NCBI RefSeq assembly: GCF_001984035.1
Contig: NZ_CP019449.1
Location: 2,232,001 to 2,296,000, forward strand
Source: Sphingopyxis sp. QXT-31
GTDB taxonomy: Bacteria > Pseudomonadota > Alphaproteobacteria > Sphingomonadales > Sphingomonadaceae
Reading direction: 5' to 3'
DNA length: 64,000 nucleotides
Made by a program: the position numbers and the translations under genes. Below are positions 47,921 through 57,562 of this stretch, piece after piece. The notes beneath the pieces are model-generated. The model saw nothing but the letters and a program-made list of their open reading frames with translations. It was not told where the DNA came from and did not search any database. The stretch's first letter is position 1, and each line of letters starts with the position of its first letter.

Positions 47921-49399
47921 ATGACGCCAACGATCGCACGCTTCGCCCTCGGCTCGGCCCTCGCGCTGTCGCTTTCGCTGAGCGCTGCGAGCGCGCAGAC
48001 CAGCCCGGCGCCCGTCCCCTTGCAGACCATGGTCGAACAGAAGCTCGCCGAGGGCCCGCCGGGGTCGCGCTTCGGCATGCTCGTCACCACGTTGGATGGC
48101 GAAATCCTCGTGTCGATCGCCCCCGATCAGCGCTTCATCCCCGCGTCGAACACCAAGATGTTCACCACCGCGATTGCCTATGCCGAACTGCCTTTGCTTC
48201 AGCAGACCGCCAAGGGTACCGGCGTCCGCCTCGAACAGGCGGGCGGCGCGACCGATGTCGTGCTCCACGGCCGCGGCGACGCGCTGCTGTCGAGCGCCGA
48301 CGACTGCAAGACCGACTGCCTGCAAACCCTCGCCGACGCCGTCGCGGCGAAGACGCGCCACGTCCGCAACATCGTCGGCGACGACAGCTGGTTCCCCGAC
48401 GAGCGCTGGAGTCCCGGCATGAGCTGGAACAATATCCAGTCGCGCTACGGCACCGGCAATTCGGCGCTGACGCTCGACGACAACGAGCTGGTGGTGAAGC
48501 TCAAGCCCGGCGCGATCGGCGCCGCGCCGACATTCCACACCTCGGGCTATTACAGCATCGACAATCAGGTCGTCACGATCGCGGGCAAGACAGAGGAGAT
48601 CGAGGCCGACCGCATGCCGAACAGCCGCACCCTCCGCCTCACCGGCACCGTCGGTGCCGAGGCCGCACCGCTGACCCTGCGCTACGGCATCGACGACCCC
48701 GCGCATTATGCGGCGTGGCGCCTCGGCGAATTGCTGCGCGCGCGCGGGGTGAAGGTCGATGGCGAGATCGCGGTCCGCCATCGGCTGCTCGCCGCGACCG
48801 ACAATCCCGAGAACCGCAAGGGCGCGCCCGCCACCCTGCCGACCGAGCCCGCGATGCTCGCCGAACTGCCCGCGCCGTCGCTCGCCGAGAATATGATCCG
48901 TATCAACAAGGAGAGCCAGAATCTCCATACCGAACTGATGCTGCGCCGCGTGTCGCGCCACGCGGGCAGCGGCTCGATCGCCGACGGACAGGCGGTGATG
49001 CACCGCGTAATGACCGCAGCCGGGCTGCCTGAGACCGGCTATCACTTCGCCGACGGCTCGGGCATGTCGAGCTACAACCGCATCAGCCCGCGCGCCGCGG
49101 TCGCCCTGCTCAGCTGGATATCGCGCCAGCCGTGGAGCATGGCGTGGCGCGAGACGCTGCCGATCGCGGGGCAGGACGGCACCCTCAAAAGCCGCTTCAA
49201 GGGCACGATTTTGGAAGGCAAGCTCTTCGCCAAGACCGGATCGCTCAACGCGTCGCGCGCTTTGTCGGGCTATCTCACGACCCGCAGCGGCAAGACGCTC
49301 ATCTTCTCGGCGCTCGCCAACGACATGCCCGAGGACACCGACAGCCAGGCCACCGCCGCCGTCGACCGCGCTCTCGTCGCGATCGCCGAGGCGCTTTAA
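47921..49399 (+). CDS. dacB: D-alanyl-D-alanine carboxypeptidase/endopeptidase, PBP4 (S13) family
   Basis: 492-residue periplasmic enzyme of peptidase family S13. Signal peptide (about 1-25), SNTK (Ser-x-x-Lys) in FIPASNTKMFT, the Ser-x-Asn box in DGSGMSSYNRIS, and KTG in FAKTGSL. The large insertion between the first and second motifs is typical of S13. It cleaves D-Ala-D-Ala and peptide crosslinks, a source of D-Ala and D-Glu-containing peptides. Its stop overlaps the acylase stop on the other strand (TTAA). Confidence 0.93.
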   Translation: MTPTIARFALGSALALSLSLSAASAQTSPAPVPLQTMVEQKLAEGPPGSRFGMLVTTLDGEILVSIAPDQRFIPASNTKMFTTAIAYAELPLLQQTAKGTGVRLEQAGGATDVVLHGRGDALLSSADDCKTDCLQTLADAVAAKTRHVRNIVGDDSWFPDERWSPGMSWNNIQSRYGTGNSALTLDDNELVVKLKPGAIGAAPTFHTSGYYSIDNQVVTIAGKTEEIEADRMPNSRTLRLTGTVGAEAAPLTLRYGIDDPAHYAAWRLGELLRARGVKVDGEIAVRHRLLAATDNPENRKGAPATLPTEPAMLAELPAPSLAENMIRINKESQNLHTELMLRRVSRHAGSGSIADGQAVMHRVMTAAGLPETGYHFADGSGMSSYNRISPRAAVALLSWISRQPWSMAWRETLPIAGQDGTLKSRFKGTILEGKLFAKTGSLNASRALSGYLTTRSGKTLIFSALANDMPEDTDSQATAAVDRALVAIAEAL

Positions 49400-51780
49400 G
49401 CGGGGGTTAGGATTGTGCGCGCCGCGGCGTGGCGGTCCACCGCCGCCTTGCTGTACCACAAGGGCTGCATCGTCCCCGCGAGCCACAGCGGATAGAAGTC
49501 GCGGTAGCGCGGCGAGCGCGGGTCGGCCGACTGGCCGGGCAGCAGCAGGAAGCGGCTGTTGTCCCAAGCCCCGACGTCGGCGACGAACAAATAGCTCGCG
49601 CCGTGCGACACGTCGAAATTGCGGCGCGCGTTGAAACCGCGCGCCATCGGCGTGTTCCAGTCGCCGCCCGAGCGGCCGCCCATGATCTTCGGGAAGGCCG
49701 CGGCGATCGCGCGGTTCGAGGCCGCGAGGGGATGCTCGATGGTCACGCGGTGAAGGTCGCCCCATTGCCAGCCCGCGGGATCGGGCCCGCCGAGTTCGAT
49801 CGCCTTTCTCCACCCGGCGACCAGCGCGCCGTCGACCAGCGCATCGCGCGCCGCGGCGGGATCGTCGCCCAGCCTTTTGTCGCGCTCCGCCAGCATGCGC
49901 AGCATCTCGGCGAGGTTGAGCGACGTCACCAGGTCGCGCGCCGCCGCGGGCACGACCCGCTCGTATACCGCAGTCGACAGCAAGGGCAGCACCATTTCGT
50001 AGAGCATGGCCGCGCCGCTGTTCGCCTCGATCCCGCAATCCCAGCGCTTGAGCAGCGCGACCGCCTGCGCCGCTTCGGCCGAGGGAGCGGCGGGCAGCAT
50101 CTTGACCAGAGCGCGCGCGGGCAGCGACTGGACGTCGTGCTGCAGCGCGATGCTGTCCTCGATCCGGTGCTCGGGCTGCGCGCGCAGCACCTCGGCGCAG
50201 CGATCGTAGCGGAAGGGGTCGCTCCAGCCGAAGCTGATGATCCGCTCGCGATACGGATAATCCTTCGGCAGGTTCATCTGGTTCGCCGAGGCGAACCAGC
50301 CCTCGGCGGGGTTATAGACGTGCGGCATATCCTCGACCGGCAATATGCCCGTCCAGTCATAGTCGCCGTCGCCCGGCGCGGGGAACAGCCCGTCGTGCTT
50401 CGGCCGCCGCGGGGTGAAGCCGATCGTCTGCCAGCCGGTGTTGCCGTCGATGTCGGCATAATGGAAATTGGTCGGCGAGACGTGCAGCTTGAACGCCTGA
50501 CGCAGCGAGGCCCAGTCGGTCGACAGGTTGATCGCGATCATCGCGAAACGCGCATTGGCGCCGGGCAGCATCGCGACGGTGGCGAAGGCGACCGCGCGGC
50601 CGCGCGCTGCATCCTCCGACACGATCGGCCGCCCGTTCGCATAGCGCAGGGTGACGCGCTCGGCGGGCGCGCCCTTGACGAGGATATCCTCCTCGAAACT
50701 CTCGAACGCCTTCCATTCGCCCTTGTGCCAGTAACGGCCCGGATCGCCTTCCTTCGTGCGCAGGATGAACAGGTCGGTCTGATCGATGTGGAAATTGGTG
50801 CGGCCGAAGGCGAAGCGGTCGGTGTGCCCCTGCATGATCCCCGGCAGCCCCGGCGCGCCCGCGCCGATCACGTCGAGCCCCGGCGCCGACAAATGGCACA
50901 TATGCCGCGGGCTCGACCGCCCGATGCCGAGGTGCGGGTCGTTGGCGAGGATCGGACGCCCCGTCGCGGTGCGCGAGGGCGAAACGGTCCAGGCGTTGCT
51001 GCCCTGCGCGAAGCGGTCCTCGCGCCGCGCCTCGGGGTCGAACCACGCGGCCTCCTGCAGCGGCTCGAAGCCCCCCGGCCGGTTGGCGGGATCGAGCACG
51101 CCGAGGTCGGCCTCGCTCACCGCCGCGGTGTCGAGACCGTCGGGTATGGTGAAGGACCAGGCGGGGCGCAGCGGCGCCATCAGCCGGTCGGCCTCGAGCA
51201 ATCCGCGCGCGTGAAGCATCGCGCGGCGTATCTCGTCGTCGGCGTCGCCCATGCCGATACCGCGGCCCCGCACCAGGTCGCGCACATCCCAGCGCAGCGG
51301 GCTGATCCCGAGGATGCCATATTCGAGCGGCAGATGCGACGGGTCGGCGGCCAGCTCGTCGATCCGCGCGTTCACGCCCGCGATATAGCCCTTCGCGCAT
51401 TCGAGCACGTCGGCCGGTATTGCCGCCAGTTCGGCGTCGATATCCCCGCGATAGAGGAAGAGCCGCGCCGCCTTGTCGGCCGCGACGAAGCGCGGCCCGA
51501 AGGCCTCGGCCATGCGCCCCATGTCGCGCCGGCGCTCCATGTCGATCTGGAACAGCCGGTCGCGCGCGACCAGATAGCCCTGCCCGAAAAAGGCGTCGTG
51601 CTTCGACGCGGCGCGGATATGTGGCACACCTAGTTCGTCCTCGACCACCTCGATCGGCGCGCGCGCGCCGGCGAGCTTGATCTTTTGCGTGCCGCCCTTC
51701 ACCCGCGGTTTGGCGAACAGGCTGCCCGGCATCGCGACGAACGCGGCGGAAGCCAGCAAGAATGCGCGGCGCTGGATCAA
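49396..51780 (-). CDS. Penicillin-acylase-family Ntn hydrolase, Tat-exported
   Basis: 794-residue precursor of an N-terminal nucleophile acylase. RR near the start (MIQRRAFLLASAAF) is a Tat-like signal. The alpha chain runs to the processing site. The nucleophile Ser opens the beta chain in AQGSNAWTVSPS (about 262), followed by ILANDPHLGI and GIMQGHTDRFAFGRTN. Members cleave penicillin G, N-acyl-homoserine lactones or N-acyl amino acids; the substrate here is unknown. Location beside D-acyl deacylase and DD-peptidase genes favours N-acyl-peptide or lactone substrates. Confidence 0.9.
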   Translation of the reverse strand: MIQRRAFLLASAAFVAMPGSLFAKPRVKGGTQKIKLAGARAPIEVVEDELGVPHIRAASKHDAFFGQGYLVARDRLFQIDMERRRDMGRMAEAFGPRFVAADKAARLFLYRGDIDAELAAIPADVLECAKGYIAGVNARIDELAADPSHLPLEYGILGISPLRWDVRDLVRGRGIGMGDADDEIRRAMLHARGLLEADRLMAPLRPAWSFTIPDGLDTAAVSEADLGVLDPANRPGGFEPLQEAAWFDPEARREDRFAQGSNAWTVSPSRTATGRPILANDPHLGIGRSSPRHMCHLSAPGLDVIGAGAPGLPGIMQGHTDRFAFGRTNFHIDQTDLFILRTKEGDPGRYWHKGEWKAFESFEEDILVKGAPAERVTLRYANGRPIVSEDAARGRAVAFATVAMLPGANARFAMIAINLSTDWASLRQAFKLHVSPTNFHYADIDGNTGWQTIGFTPRRPKHDGLFPAPGDGDYDWTGILPVEDMPHVYNPAEGWFASANQMNLPKDYPYRERIISFGWSDPFRYDRCAEVLRAQPEHRIEDSIALQHDVQSLPARALVKMLPAAPSAEAAQAVALLKRWDCGIEANSGAAMLYEMVLPLLSTAVYERVVPAAARDLVTSLNLAEMLRMLAERDKRLGDDPAAARDALVDGALVAGWRKAIELGGPDPAGWQWGDLHRVTIEHPLAASNRAIAAAFPKIMGGRSGGDWNTPMARGFNARRNFDVSHGASYLFVADVGAWDNSRFLLLPGQSADPRSPRYRDFYPLWLAGTMQPLWYSKAAVDRHAAARTILTPA

Positions 51781-52177
51781 CAGGCCCTCCCCGAAAGTGA
51801 ATGACGATCGCGAACCAAAACCCTATCGCAGCCCCCCGGCGCGGCCCCATAACAAGCGGGGCGCCGCCTATAACTGCAAGCTATCCGCGTGATGGCGCCG
51901 CACGGCAACCCTATGCCCCCAGGCTATATGTCTATATCGCAAGGTTAGCAGCGGAGCAGTTGACCGGCTGCAACCACCCTGTAACCTCGCCGTCACGAAG
52001 CCGGACATCCGCGGCCCCCGGTCGCGGCCTTTGCCGGCCGGTTACGGTGACTATCCAAGAAAATAACGGGACGGGGCGACGCTCCGCCAGGCGGACAGGT
52101 GGGACGACAGGGCGAACCAGAGCACGCGGCAAGCGACGTGCGGTTCGACCTCCAGGGCAACAAAGGGGACGGTAGAA
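51781..52177. other. Upstream region of the TonB receptor gene
   Basis: About 400 bases between the divergent acylase and receptor genes. No convincing gene is present; a 124-codon plus-strand frame here has no family and an atypical composition. A TTGACC at 51960 with TAACCT 16 bases later could be a weak promoter. A CTATATGTCTATAT stretch (51924-51937) is AT-rich and could be another. The ribosome site of the receptor is AAAGGGGACGG just before 52178. Confidence 0.4.
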
Positions 52178-55177
52178 ATGCGTAATATTGGACGAGTTCG
52201 TGGGTCGCTGGGCCGCAATATCGCCTTCGGCGCGGCGATGACCGCGCTGGCGCTGGTTCACAGCGTCCCGGCCATGGCGCAGGAAACGCCCCCGCAGGAA
52301 GAAAGCGACGAAGCGGCCTCGGGCGATCAGATCATCGTCACCGGTTCGCGCATCGCGCGCGACGGCTTCAAGGCGCCGACCCCGGTCATCGTACTGACGC
52401 AGGAGGATATTCAGAACACCTCGCCGTCGAACAATATCGCCGACTTCGTCAACCAGCTGCCCCAGCTCGCGGGCTCGACCAAGCCGGCCAACTCGCGCCT
52501 CAACATCTCCAACGGCTCGGCGGGCATCAACGCGCTCAACCTGCGCAACCTCGGCGAGAGCCGCGTGCTCGTGCTGGTCGACGGCCGCCGTTCGGTCGGT
52601 TCGACGATCTTCGGCTGGGTTGACATCAACACCATCCCGCAAGCGCTGATCGAACGCGTCGAGCTGGTCACCGGCGGCGCGTCGTCGGCCTATGGGTCGG
52701 ACGCAGTCACCGGCGTCGTCAACTTCATCCTCAACAAGAAGCTGGAGGGGATTCGCATCACCGGCGACGTCGGCATCACCCATGTCGGCGACGGCTTCAA
52801 CTATTCGGGCAGCATCGCGGGCGGCAAATCCTTCGCCGACGGCCGCGGCCATTTCGTCTTCAACGCCGAGATCGCGCATCAGGACGGCATCTACGAAGTC
52901 GATCCGAACGACCGGCCGTGGAACCACAAGGGCTATCTGGCCTTTGCCAACCCGGCCTATACCGCAACCAACGGCCAGCCCGCCTTCATCACCTTCCGCG
53001 AAAATGCAGGGCAGACCAACCAGGCGCCCGGCGGCTTCATCACCGGCTCGGCGGGCAACAACAACGGACTGCGCGGCCTCTATTTCGGCCAGAACGGCCA
53101 GGTCATCCCGTTCCAATATGGCTCGTTCAACTCGCCCGCGCTGGGCGGCGCGGCCGCCGTCACGCGCACGGTCGGCGGCGACTGGCGCGTCAACGATTCG
53201 GGCCGCCGCATCGGCCTTGCGCCGAAGGACGATCGCTACGGCTTCTACGGCCGCCTCAGCTTCGACGTCTCGGACGGCGTGACTTTGTTCGCCGAGGGCT
53301 CGTTCAACAAGCAGGAAGTCTTCTTCAACGCCGGCCCGAACCTCGGCTCGGCGACGCTCAACACCACCGGCTGTACGGTCGTCCCGACCCCGATCACCTG
53401 TAACGCCTTCGCGCTGCAGACGCTCGGCGCGCAGCGGCTCGCGGGCGTCACCAGCGTCAGCATCACGACGACGGCCGCCGATCTTCCCTTCCGCGGCATC
53501 AACAACAAGCGCCAGGTCCAGCGCTATGTCATCGGCGCCGAGGGCGAATTCGACGCCTTCGGCAAGTCGGCGCGCTGGGACGTCTATGGCCAATACGGCC
53601 GCTCCGACGTGCGCGAACAGCTGCGCAACATCATGCACGTCGCCAAGATGACGGCGGCCACCAACGCGGCCTTTGCGCCGGCGGGCAATGCCGGCGGCTA
53701 TGCGGTTGGCTCGATCCAGTGCTTGATCAACGTCGATGCCGACCCCCTCAATAACGACGCCGCCTGCGTGCCGCTCAACCGCCTCGGGATCGGCGTCGCG
53801 GACCCGGCGGCGATCGACTATGTGCTCGGCGATCCGTTCCGCAAGCAGGTGCTGGAACAATATGTCACCGGCGCCAACCTGTCGCTGACGCCCTTCGCCA
53901 CCTGGGCAGGCGACGTCAGCATCGCGATCGGCGGTGAATATCGCGAAGAGAAGATCCGCGGCAGCGTGCCCGCCGAGTTCCAGCCGATCATCAATCCCAA
54001 CGGCACCACCTCGAACCGCTGGTCGGTCGGCAACTACCTGCCCTTCCGCGGCAGCTATAATGTGAAGGAAGCCTATCTCGAAACGCTGATCCCGCTGGGC
54101 TTCGGGCTCGAATTCAACGGCGCGGTGCGCGCGACCGACTATTCGACCTCGGGCTATGTCACGACGTGGAAGCTGGGCGCGACCTGGGCGCCGATCGACG
54201 ACATCCGCCTCCGCGTCACGCGCTCGCGCGACATTCGCGCGCCGAACCTTAACGAGCTGTTCCAGGCCGGCACCGCGAACAGCGATTCGGTGCGCAACCC
54301 CGCCTTCACCCCCGACCTCGCCAATGGCCCGCAGTTCTTCCCCTATTCGGGACTGACCACGGGCAACCCCGCGCTCGAGCCCGAAAAGGCCGATTCGTGG
54401 AACATCGGCGGCGTGATCACCCCGCGCTTCCTGCCGGGCTTCCAGGCGTCGGTCGATTATTTCCGCATCGATCTGGAGGATGCGATCGACTCGATCAGCG
54501 CGCAGGAAGTGGTCAACCGCTGCAACGAAGGCATCCAGGCCTTCTGCGACGCGATCACCACCGATCCGGTGCGCTCGACCCCGACGACGCCCTATCTGCT
54601 GATCCGCACCCAGCCGTTCAACTATGTGCGCCGGCTGGTGCGCGGCATCGACTTCGATGCCGCCTATCGCCTGCCCGTGGGCGAAAACAGCAGCATCACC
54701 TTGAAGGGCACCGCGACGCGCTACATCGAGAATCTGTCGGAGACCGGCATCGCCGGGACGACGCCGGTCAACACGGTGGGCGCCAACGGCGGCCAGTTCA
54801 GCACGCCCAAGTGGATCTTCCGCGCCAATGTCAATTATTCGACCCCGACCTTCTCGGGCACGGTCACCGGCCGCGGCGTCAGCTCGGGCAAATATCTGGC
54901 GAACGCGATCGAATGCACCAGCGGGTGCCCGACCTCGACCAGCCAGTTCCCGACCTACGACAACAACCGCGTCAAAGGCACCTTCTACGTCGACCTCAAC
55001 CTGACGCAGAAGATCAAGGTCGGCGGCGCGTCGGAGGCCGAATTCTTCTTTAACGTCACCAACCTGTTCGACGCCAACCCGCTGCTGCTCCCCGAAACGG
55101 GCCTTGCCGCGAACAGCACCTTCTCCGACCTGCTCGGCCGGACCTATCGCGTCGGCGTCCGCTTCAAGCTCGACTGA
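52178..55177 (+). CDS. TonB-dependent outer-membrane receptor
   Basis: 999-residue receptor. A signal peptide ends near SVPAMAQE. A TonB-box-like DQIIVTGSRI (about 49-58) follows, then the plug domain with LNLRNLGESRVLVLVDGRR and ELVTGGASSAYGSDAVTGVVNFI (about 60-190), and a long beta-barrel ending in VGVRFKLD with a C-terminal aromatic/hydrophobic girdle. The large size and loops resemble receptors for large organics or peptides, not iron. With no sugar genes next to it and a DD-peptidase/acylase cluster upstream, import of peptides or muropeptides is possible; the ligand is not determined. Confidence 0.92.
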   Translation: MRNIGRVRGSLGRNIAFGAAMTALALVHSVPAMAQETPPQEESDEAASGDQIIVTGSRIARDGFKAPTPVIVLTQEDIQNTSPSNNIADFVNQLPQLAGSTKPANSRLNISNGSAGINALNLRNLGESRVLVLVDGRRSVGSTIFGWVDINTIPQALIERVELVTGGASSAYGSDAVTGVVNFILNKKLEGIRITGDVGITHVGDGFNYSGSIAGGKSFADGRGHFVFNAEIAHQDGIYEVDPNDRPWNHKGYLAFANPAYTATNGQPAFITFRENAGQTNQAPGGFITGSAGNNNGLRGLYFGQNGQVIPFQYGSFNSPALGGAAAVTRTVGGDWRVNDSGRRIGLAPKDDRYGFYGRLSFDVSDGVTLFAEGSFNKQEVFFNAGPNLGSATLNTTGCTVVPTPITCNAFALQTLGAQRLAGVTSVSITTTAADLPFRGINNKRQVQRYVIGAEGEFDAFGKSARWDVYGQYGRSDVREQLRNIMHVAKMTAATNAAFAPAGNAGGYAVGSIQCLINVDADPLNNDAACVPLNRLGIGVADPAAIDYVLGDPFRKQVLEQYVTGANLSLTPFATWAGDVSIAIGGEYREEKIRGSVPAEFQPIINPNGTTSNRWSVGNYLPFRGSYNVKEAYLETLIPLGFGLEFNGAVRATDYSTSGYVTTWKLGATWAPIDDIRLRVTRSRDIRAPNLNELFQAGTANSDSVRNPAFTPDLANGPQFFPYSGLTTGNPALEPEKADSWNIGGVITPRFLPGFQASVDYFRIDLEDAIDSISAQEVVNRCNEGIQAFCDAITTDPVRSTPTTPYLLIRTQPFNYVRRLVRGIDFDAAYRLPVGENSSITLKGTATRYIENLSETGIAGTTPVNTVGANGGQFSTPKWIFRANVNYSTPTFSGTVTGRGVSSGKYLANAIECTSGCPTSTSQFPTYDNNRVKGTFYVDLNLTQKIKVGGASEAEFFFNVTNLFDANPLLLPETGLAANSTFSDLLGRTYRVGVRFKLD

Positions 55178-55200
55178 CGCCAAGGCAAACCGAAGCGAAG

Positions 55201-55229
55201 AGGGGTGGACGCGAGTCTGCCCCTTTTTT
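55201..55229 (+). terminator. Rho-independent terminator of the TonB receptor gene
   Basis: AGGGGTGGAC and GTCTGCCCCT form a 10-bp stem (two G-T pairs) closed by a GCGA tetraloop and followed by TTTTT, 24 bases after the receptor stop. Confidence 0.85.
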
Positions 55230-55244
55230 CCGCTCGCTCGCTTC

Positions 55245-57137
55245 CTAGTGTAAGGCGGCGGCTTCTGCCTCTTCCTTCGCCAGCTTTGCCGCGCGCCGCG
55301 TCTCGCGCAATTTTTCGAGGATGCTTGTCCCCTCGCGGCTGCCACCCGGCTGGAAACGATGGTCCATGCCCGCCGACAGGTCGCCGCCCGCCATCTGCGC
55401 GCCGAGCCGAACCTCGTCGAGGTGGCGCAGCGCAGCCTCGACATCCTCGATCTCGCGCGCGTCGATGTCGAGCTGACGTAGCGCCATCAGCCCCAGCGCG
55501 ATCGAGCTTTCGAACACCTCGCGCACCGCGCCGCTCGCGCCCGCGCCGTCGATCGCGATCAGCTGACGGCGGTCGAACACGCGGGTCAGGACCCGGGCGT
55601 GCGGAAAGGCCTCGACCACGGGGCGCAGCGCCTCGGCGTCGACGCTGCGGTCGTCGATGCAATAGACGATCAGCTTCGCCTCGTCGGCACCCGCGCGGCG
55701 CAGGAGATCGAGCCGCAGCCCGTCGCCGAAATAGACCTTGGTGTCGAAACGCTCGGACAGCTCGATCTGGCTCGGCTTCTTGTCGATCAAGGTCACCGAA
55801 CAGTCGACCGCGTGCAGCATCTGCGACACGATCTGCCCGAAGCGACCGTAGCCGATGACCAGCGCCGACCCGCGCGGCGCATGTTCGGGGCCCGCCAGCT
55901 CCTTGCTGCTCTTGTCGGGGGCGAATTCCAGGTTGCGCGCGAAGAGCATCAGGAAAGGCGTCGAGACCATCGACAGCGTTACCACCGCGCTGAACAGGCT
56001 CGCCGCCTCGGGCGCAATCAGCAGCGCGTCGGCGGCCTGGGTGAATAGCAGGAAGCCGAATTCGCCGCCTTGGCTGAGCAGCAGCCCCAGCCCCAGCGCC
56101 GCGCGCCAGCCCATCCCATAAATCCGCGCGATACCGGTGAGCACCGCGACCTTGACCGCCACCAGCCCGGCGGCGAGACCGAGCACCAATAGCGGCCGCT
56201 CGAGCACGGCATCGACGTCGAGCACCATGCCGACCGCGAGGAAGAAGAGCCCGAGCAGGATCAGGCGGAAGGGTTCGACATCGGCCTCGATCTCGTGCCG
56301 GTACGGCGAATCGGCGAGCATCACCCCCGCGATGAACGCGCCGAGCGCGGTCGACAGGTGCAGGCTGTGCATGAACGCCGCGCTCGCCAGCACGACGAGC
56401 AGGCCGACGACGACGAACAATTCACGCTCGCCGTAGCGGCCGACGAGCCGCAGCAATGGGTTGAGCACGAAACGCCCGACGAGCACCAGCGCCGCGATCG
56501 CGCCGACCGTGTAGAGCGCCATCTGCCACCCCGGCGGCGCCGAGGGATCGGCGGGCGCGCGCGACAGCGCCGCGACGATGGTGATCATCGGTACGATCGC
56601 CAGATCCTGGAACAGCAGGATCGAAAAGGCCTTTTCGCCGAAGGGCGAGTTGATCGTGCCCGAACTCTTGAGGCTGGGCAGCACCTGCGCGGTCGACGAC
56701 AGCGCGAGCGGCAGACCCAGCGCGAGCGCCGCCTGCCAGCTGAAGCCGAGCGTGGCGAGGATCAGCGCGGTCAGGATCAGCCCCGATATCACGACCTGCG
56801 CCATACCCAGCCCGAAGATCGCGCGGCGAAGATCCCACAAGCGCCGCGGATGGAGTTCGAGCCCTACGAGGAAAAGCAGGAAGGCGATGCCGAGCTCGGC
56901 GAAGGCGAGCTTCGATTCGCCGCCGCCGACGAGCCCGAGCCCGTGTGGCCCGACCAGCGCACCGGCGATCAGATAGCCGAGCACCGCGCCGAGCCCCAGG
57001 CGACGGAAGATCATCACGAACAGGGTCGCGACCCCGAGCAGGATCGCGCCTTCGAAGAGCAAGGTGTCGGTCGCGGTCTCGCCCGCCTTTTCGGCGGCGA
57101 TGTTCGACGCCGCGGTAGCGAACAGCAACAGGCTCAC
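55245..57137 (-). CDS. Monovalent cation:proton antiporter, KefB/KefC-like (CPA2)
   Basis: 630-residue protein. The N-terminal half has about 12 membrane segments with the CPA2 signature AELGIAFLLFLVGLELHPRRL and the LALSSTAQVLPSL segment. A cytosolic TrkA-N/RCK Rossmann domain begins at VIGYGRFGQIVSQML (about 425). The C-terminal tail is charged and Glu/Ala-rich. Expected role is K+ efflux in exchange for H+. The start is GTG overlapping the preceding gene's stop (GTGA). It converges on the receptor terminator. Confidence 0.88.
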   Translation of the reverse strand: MSLLLFATAASNIAAEKAGETATDTLLFEGAILLGVATLFVMIFRRLGLGAVLGYLIAGALVGPHGLGLVGGGESKLAFAELGIAFLLFLVGLELHPRRLWDLRRAIFGLGMAQVVISGLILTALILATLGFSWQAALALGLPLALSSTAQVLPSLKSSGTINSPFGEKAFSILLFQDLAIVPMITIVAALSRAPADPSAPPGWQMALYTVGAIAALVLVGRFVLNPLLRLVGRYGERELFVVVGLLVVLASAAFMHSLHLSTALGAFIAGVMLADSPYRHEIEADVEPFRLILLGLFFLAVGMVLDVDAVLERPLLVLGLAAGLVAVKVAVLTGIARIYGMGWRAALGLGLLLSQGGEFGFLLFTQAADALLIAPEAASLFSAVVTLSMVSTPFLMLFARNLEFAPDKSSKELAGPEHAPRGSALVIGYGRFGQIVSQMLHAVDCSVTLIDKKPSQIELSERFDTKVYFGDGLRLDLLRRAGADEAKLIVYCIDDRSVDAEALRPVVEAFPHARVLTRVFDRRQLIAIDGAGASGAVREVFESSIALGLMALRQLDIDAREIEDVEAALRHLDEVRLGAQMAGGDLSAGMDHRFQPGGSREGTSILEKLRETRRAAKLAKEEAEAAALH

Positions 57138-57562
57138 GCCCGCGCCGCCTGCGGTTCGAGCGCCGCGATCGCCGCGTCGAAGGGCAGCAGGATCGCGCCG
57201 TGCCGCGCGGGATAATCCTTCGCCGGCGCGAGCAGGTCGAAACCGGGCCAGTCGGGCCGCGCGCCGCTGCCGCCGAACCAGCCCGCGATCGCCGCGCGCG
57301 CCGCGCGGATTTCGGCGAGCCCCTTGCCCGCCGCATGGCGCGCGAGCAGCGACGCCGACGCCTGCCCGAGCGCGCAGGCCTCGACATGCATACCGACCTT
57401 GGTCACGCGCCCGGCATCGTCGGTGTCGAGATCCAGCAGGATGCGGCTGCCGCAGAGCGGCGCGCGCAACGAGGCATGATGGCGCGCGCCCGGCAGCGGC
57501 AGATATTCGGCGGTCGCGACCGCCAGCGACAAGATGTCGCGGTTATAGAGCGGCGCGCTCAT
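57134..57562 (-). CDS. IscU/NifU-like iron-sulfur scaffold-type protein
   Basis: 142-residue protein of the NifU N-terminal-like fold. It begins MSAPLYNRDILSLA, then RAPLCGSRILLDLD (cysteine 1 region), HVEACALGQASASLL (second Cys) and a helical tail without an obvious third Cys, so it may not hold a full [2Fe-2S] site. Common in alphaproteobacteria upstream of an antiporter. Start ATG 57562 overlaps the cvpA stop (ATGA). The name IscU-like describes the fold, not a proven function. Confidence 0.75.
   Translation of the reverse strand: MSAPLYNRDILSLAVATAEYLPLPGARHHASLRAPLCGSRILLDLDTDDAGRVTKVGMHVEACALGQASASLLARHAAGKGLAEIRAARAAIAGWFGGSGARPDWPGFDLLAPAKDYPARHGAILLPFDAAIAALEPQAARA

Noticed and set aside
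49429..51633. 734-codon plus-strand frame opposite the penicillin acylase
   Set aside because: Antisense shadow of a recognised Ntn hydrolase; no family or start signal.
51801..52175. 124-codon plus-strand frame upstream of the TonB receptor
   Set aside because: No domain or signal peptide, poor start context, and it covers the likely promoter of the receptor.
51932..55444. 1170-codon open frame opposite the TonB receptor
   Set aside because: Antisense shadow caused by high-GC codon use in the receptor gene; no signal, domain or ribosome site, and the composition is Arg/Ala/Asp-rich noise.
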